DNA of 42,400 nt, taken from Flavobacteriales bacterium CG_4_10_14_0_2_um_filter_35_18. GTDB lineage: Bacteria; Bacteroidota; Bacteroidia; Flavobacteriales; Flavobacteriaceae. The stretch is from NCBI GenBank assembly GCA_002793215.1, contig PFPU01000066.1, positions 1-42,400 of the forward strand, written 5' to 3'. Under the pieces are notes generated by a model that ran no database searches, was not told the origin of the DNA, and saw only the letters and a program-made list of their open reading frames with translations. This document shows, piece after piece, positions 42,199-42,400 of the stretch. How positions within the stretch are numbered: position 1 is the first letter of the stretch; each line of letters begins with the position of its first letter. Position numbers and translations under genes: made by a program.

Positions 42199-42210
42199 TT
42201 TAATTTTAAT

Positions 42211-42245
42211 TAAAAAAAAAGCCTCTGAAAATTCAGAGGCTTTTT
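42211..42245 (-). terminator. Attenuator 1 terminator in the metY leader
   Basis: On the minus strand AAAAAGCCTCTGA pairs with TCAGAGGCTTTTT (13 bp, 4-nt loop) and is followed by a T run to 42212. It sits 22 nt after leader ORF 1 and before leader ORF 2. CAGAGG inside leader ORF 1 (42282-42287) can pair with the CCTCTG of its 5' arm (42234-42239), a candidate antiterminator. Confidence 0.92.
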
Positions 42246-42267
42246 ATTGTTATTTATTTTTTAAGTT

Positions 42268-42336
42268 TTAAACAATGGCTACCTCTGCGTAAAAATTACA
42301 CATCATTGCACACATTATTGAATTGTTTAAAATCAT
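42268..42336 (-). CDS. Leader peptide 1 of metY, Cys/Met-containing (22 residues)
   Basis: A 23-codon frame from ATG (42334-42336) to TAA (42268-42270). Residues 8-13 read MCAMMC, five of six being Met or Cys; the rest is ordinary (MILNNSI... and ...NFYAEVAIV). The ATG lies about 14 nt after the predicted transcription start. Codons 17-19 (GCA GAG GTA) contain CAGAGG, the complement of the 5' arm of the following terminator. A ribosome held at the Met/Cys codons would leave this segment free and could permit read-through; a ribosome reaching the stop would mask it. It repeats the design of leader peptide 2 with a shorter antiterminator. Confidence 0.78.
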   Translation of the reverse strand: MILNNSIMCAMMCNFYAEVAIV

Positions 42337-42355
42337 TTTTCTATTTTGAATGGGG

Positions 42356-42386
42356 CAAATATATAAACTAATTTTAACTGTGCAAA
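42356..42386 (-). promoter_or_regulatory. Promoter of the metY operon (TTTG-N19-TATATTTG)
   Basis: On the minus strand TTTG (42383-42386) and TATATTTG (42356-42363) are separated by exactly 19 nt, a textbook Bacteroidota primary sigma-factor promoter. Transcription should begin near 42349, about 14 nt before leader ORF 1. It is the best promoter match in the window. Confidence 0.8.
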
Positions 42387-42400
42387 TTTTTGATTGAAAA

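Overview
The window is 42.4 kb of a low-GC Bacteroidota chromosome, most likely from the class Flavobacteriia. The evidence is the many TAnnTTTG-type -7 promoter boxes with little Shine-Dalgarno sequence, a TonB-dependent receptor, a cobalamin-dependent methionine synthase split into two genes, a group II type geranylgeranylglyceryl-phosphate synthase, and the gene order coaX / outer-membrane protein / TPR protein / lptC / CNNM / PpiD. I could not assign a genus. There are no rRNA genes, CRISPR arrays, prophages or complete insertion sequences.

Layout. 1-6015: end of a rhodanese-domain gene and a DUF2892 membrane protein, then a minus-strand block. The block holds a TPP-riboswitch-controlled TonB receptor, arfB, a NadR-like P-loop kinase, a PnuC-family transporter, a GGGP synthase and a phosphopantetheinyl transferase. 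6038-8576: ahcY, a two-domain universal stress protein and tRNA-Ala(GGC), with tRNA-Phe(GAA) on the other strand. 8700-16425: a plus-strand run of coaX, outer-membrane barrel, TPR protein, lptC, small membrane protein, CNNM/CorC protein and PpiD-like chaperone. 16482-21559: an OmpA protein with calcium-binding TSP3 repeats, an AddB-like nuclease and an alpha/beta hydrolase. 21556-24132: a hemolysin III protein, tRNA-Asp(GTC), a DUF58 protein and thioredoxin.

24216-42400 is almost entirely sulfur and methionine metabolism: metF, split metH, a PiT-family permease (probably for sulfate), cysN, cysD, cysH, metK, a CBM48 protein, siroheme synthesis genes, a siroheme sulfite/nitrite reductase, metX, an OsmC protein and metY. 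With ahcY at 6073 this gives sulfate uptake, activation, reduction to sulfide, sulfide incorporation into O-acetylhomoserine, homocysteine methylation, AdoMet synthesis and AdoHcy recycling. An APS kinase gene is not present, although the reductase looks PAPS-type.

The strongest unusual signal is in the RNA leaders of this sulfur region. metH has a SAM-I (S-box) riboswitch and metK has what reads as a SAM-II riboswitch. The metY operon has neither. From a textbook Bacteroidota promoter (TTTG, 19 nt, TATATTTG) its leader carries two consecutive units, each a very short ORF packed with Cys and Met codons followed by an intrinsic terminator (42042-42336). In both units a segment inside the short ORF can pair with the terminator and disrupt it, and in the second unit that pairing is a perfect 11 bp. 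This looks like a tandem, ribosome-mediated Cys/Met attenuator controlling homocysteine synthesis, and I do not know of a description of it in this phylum.
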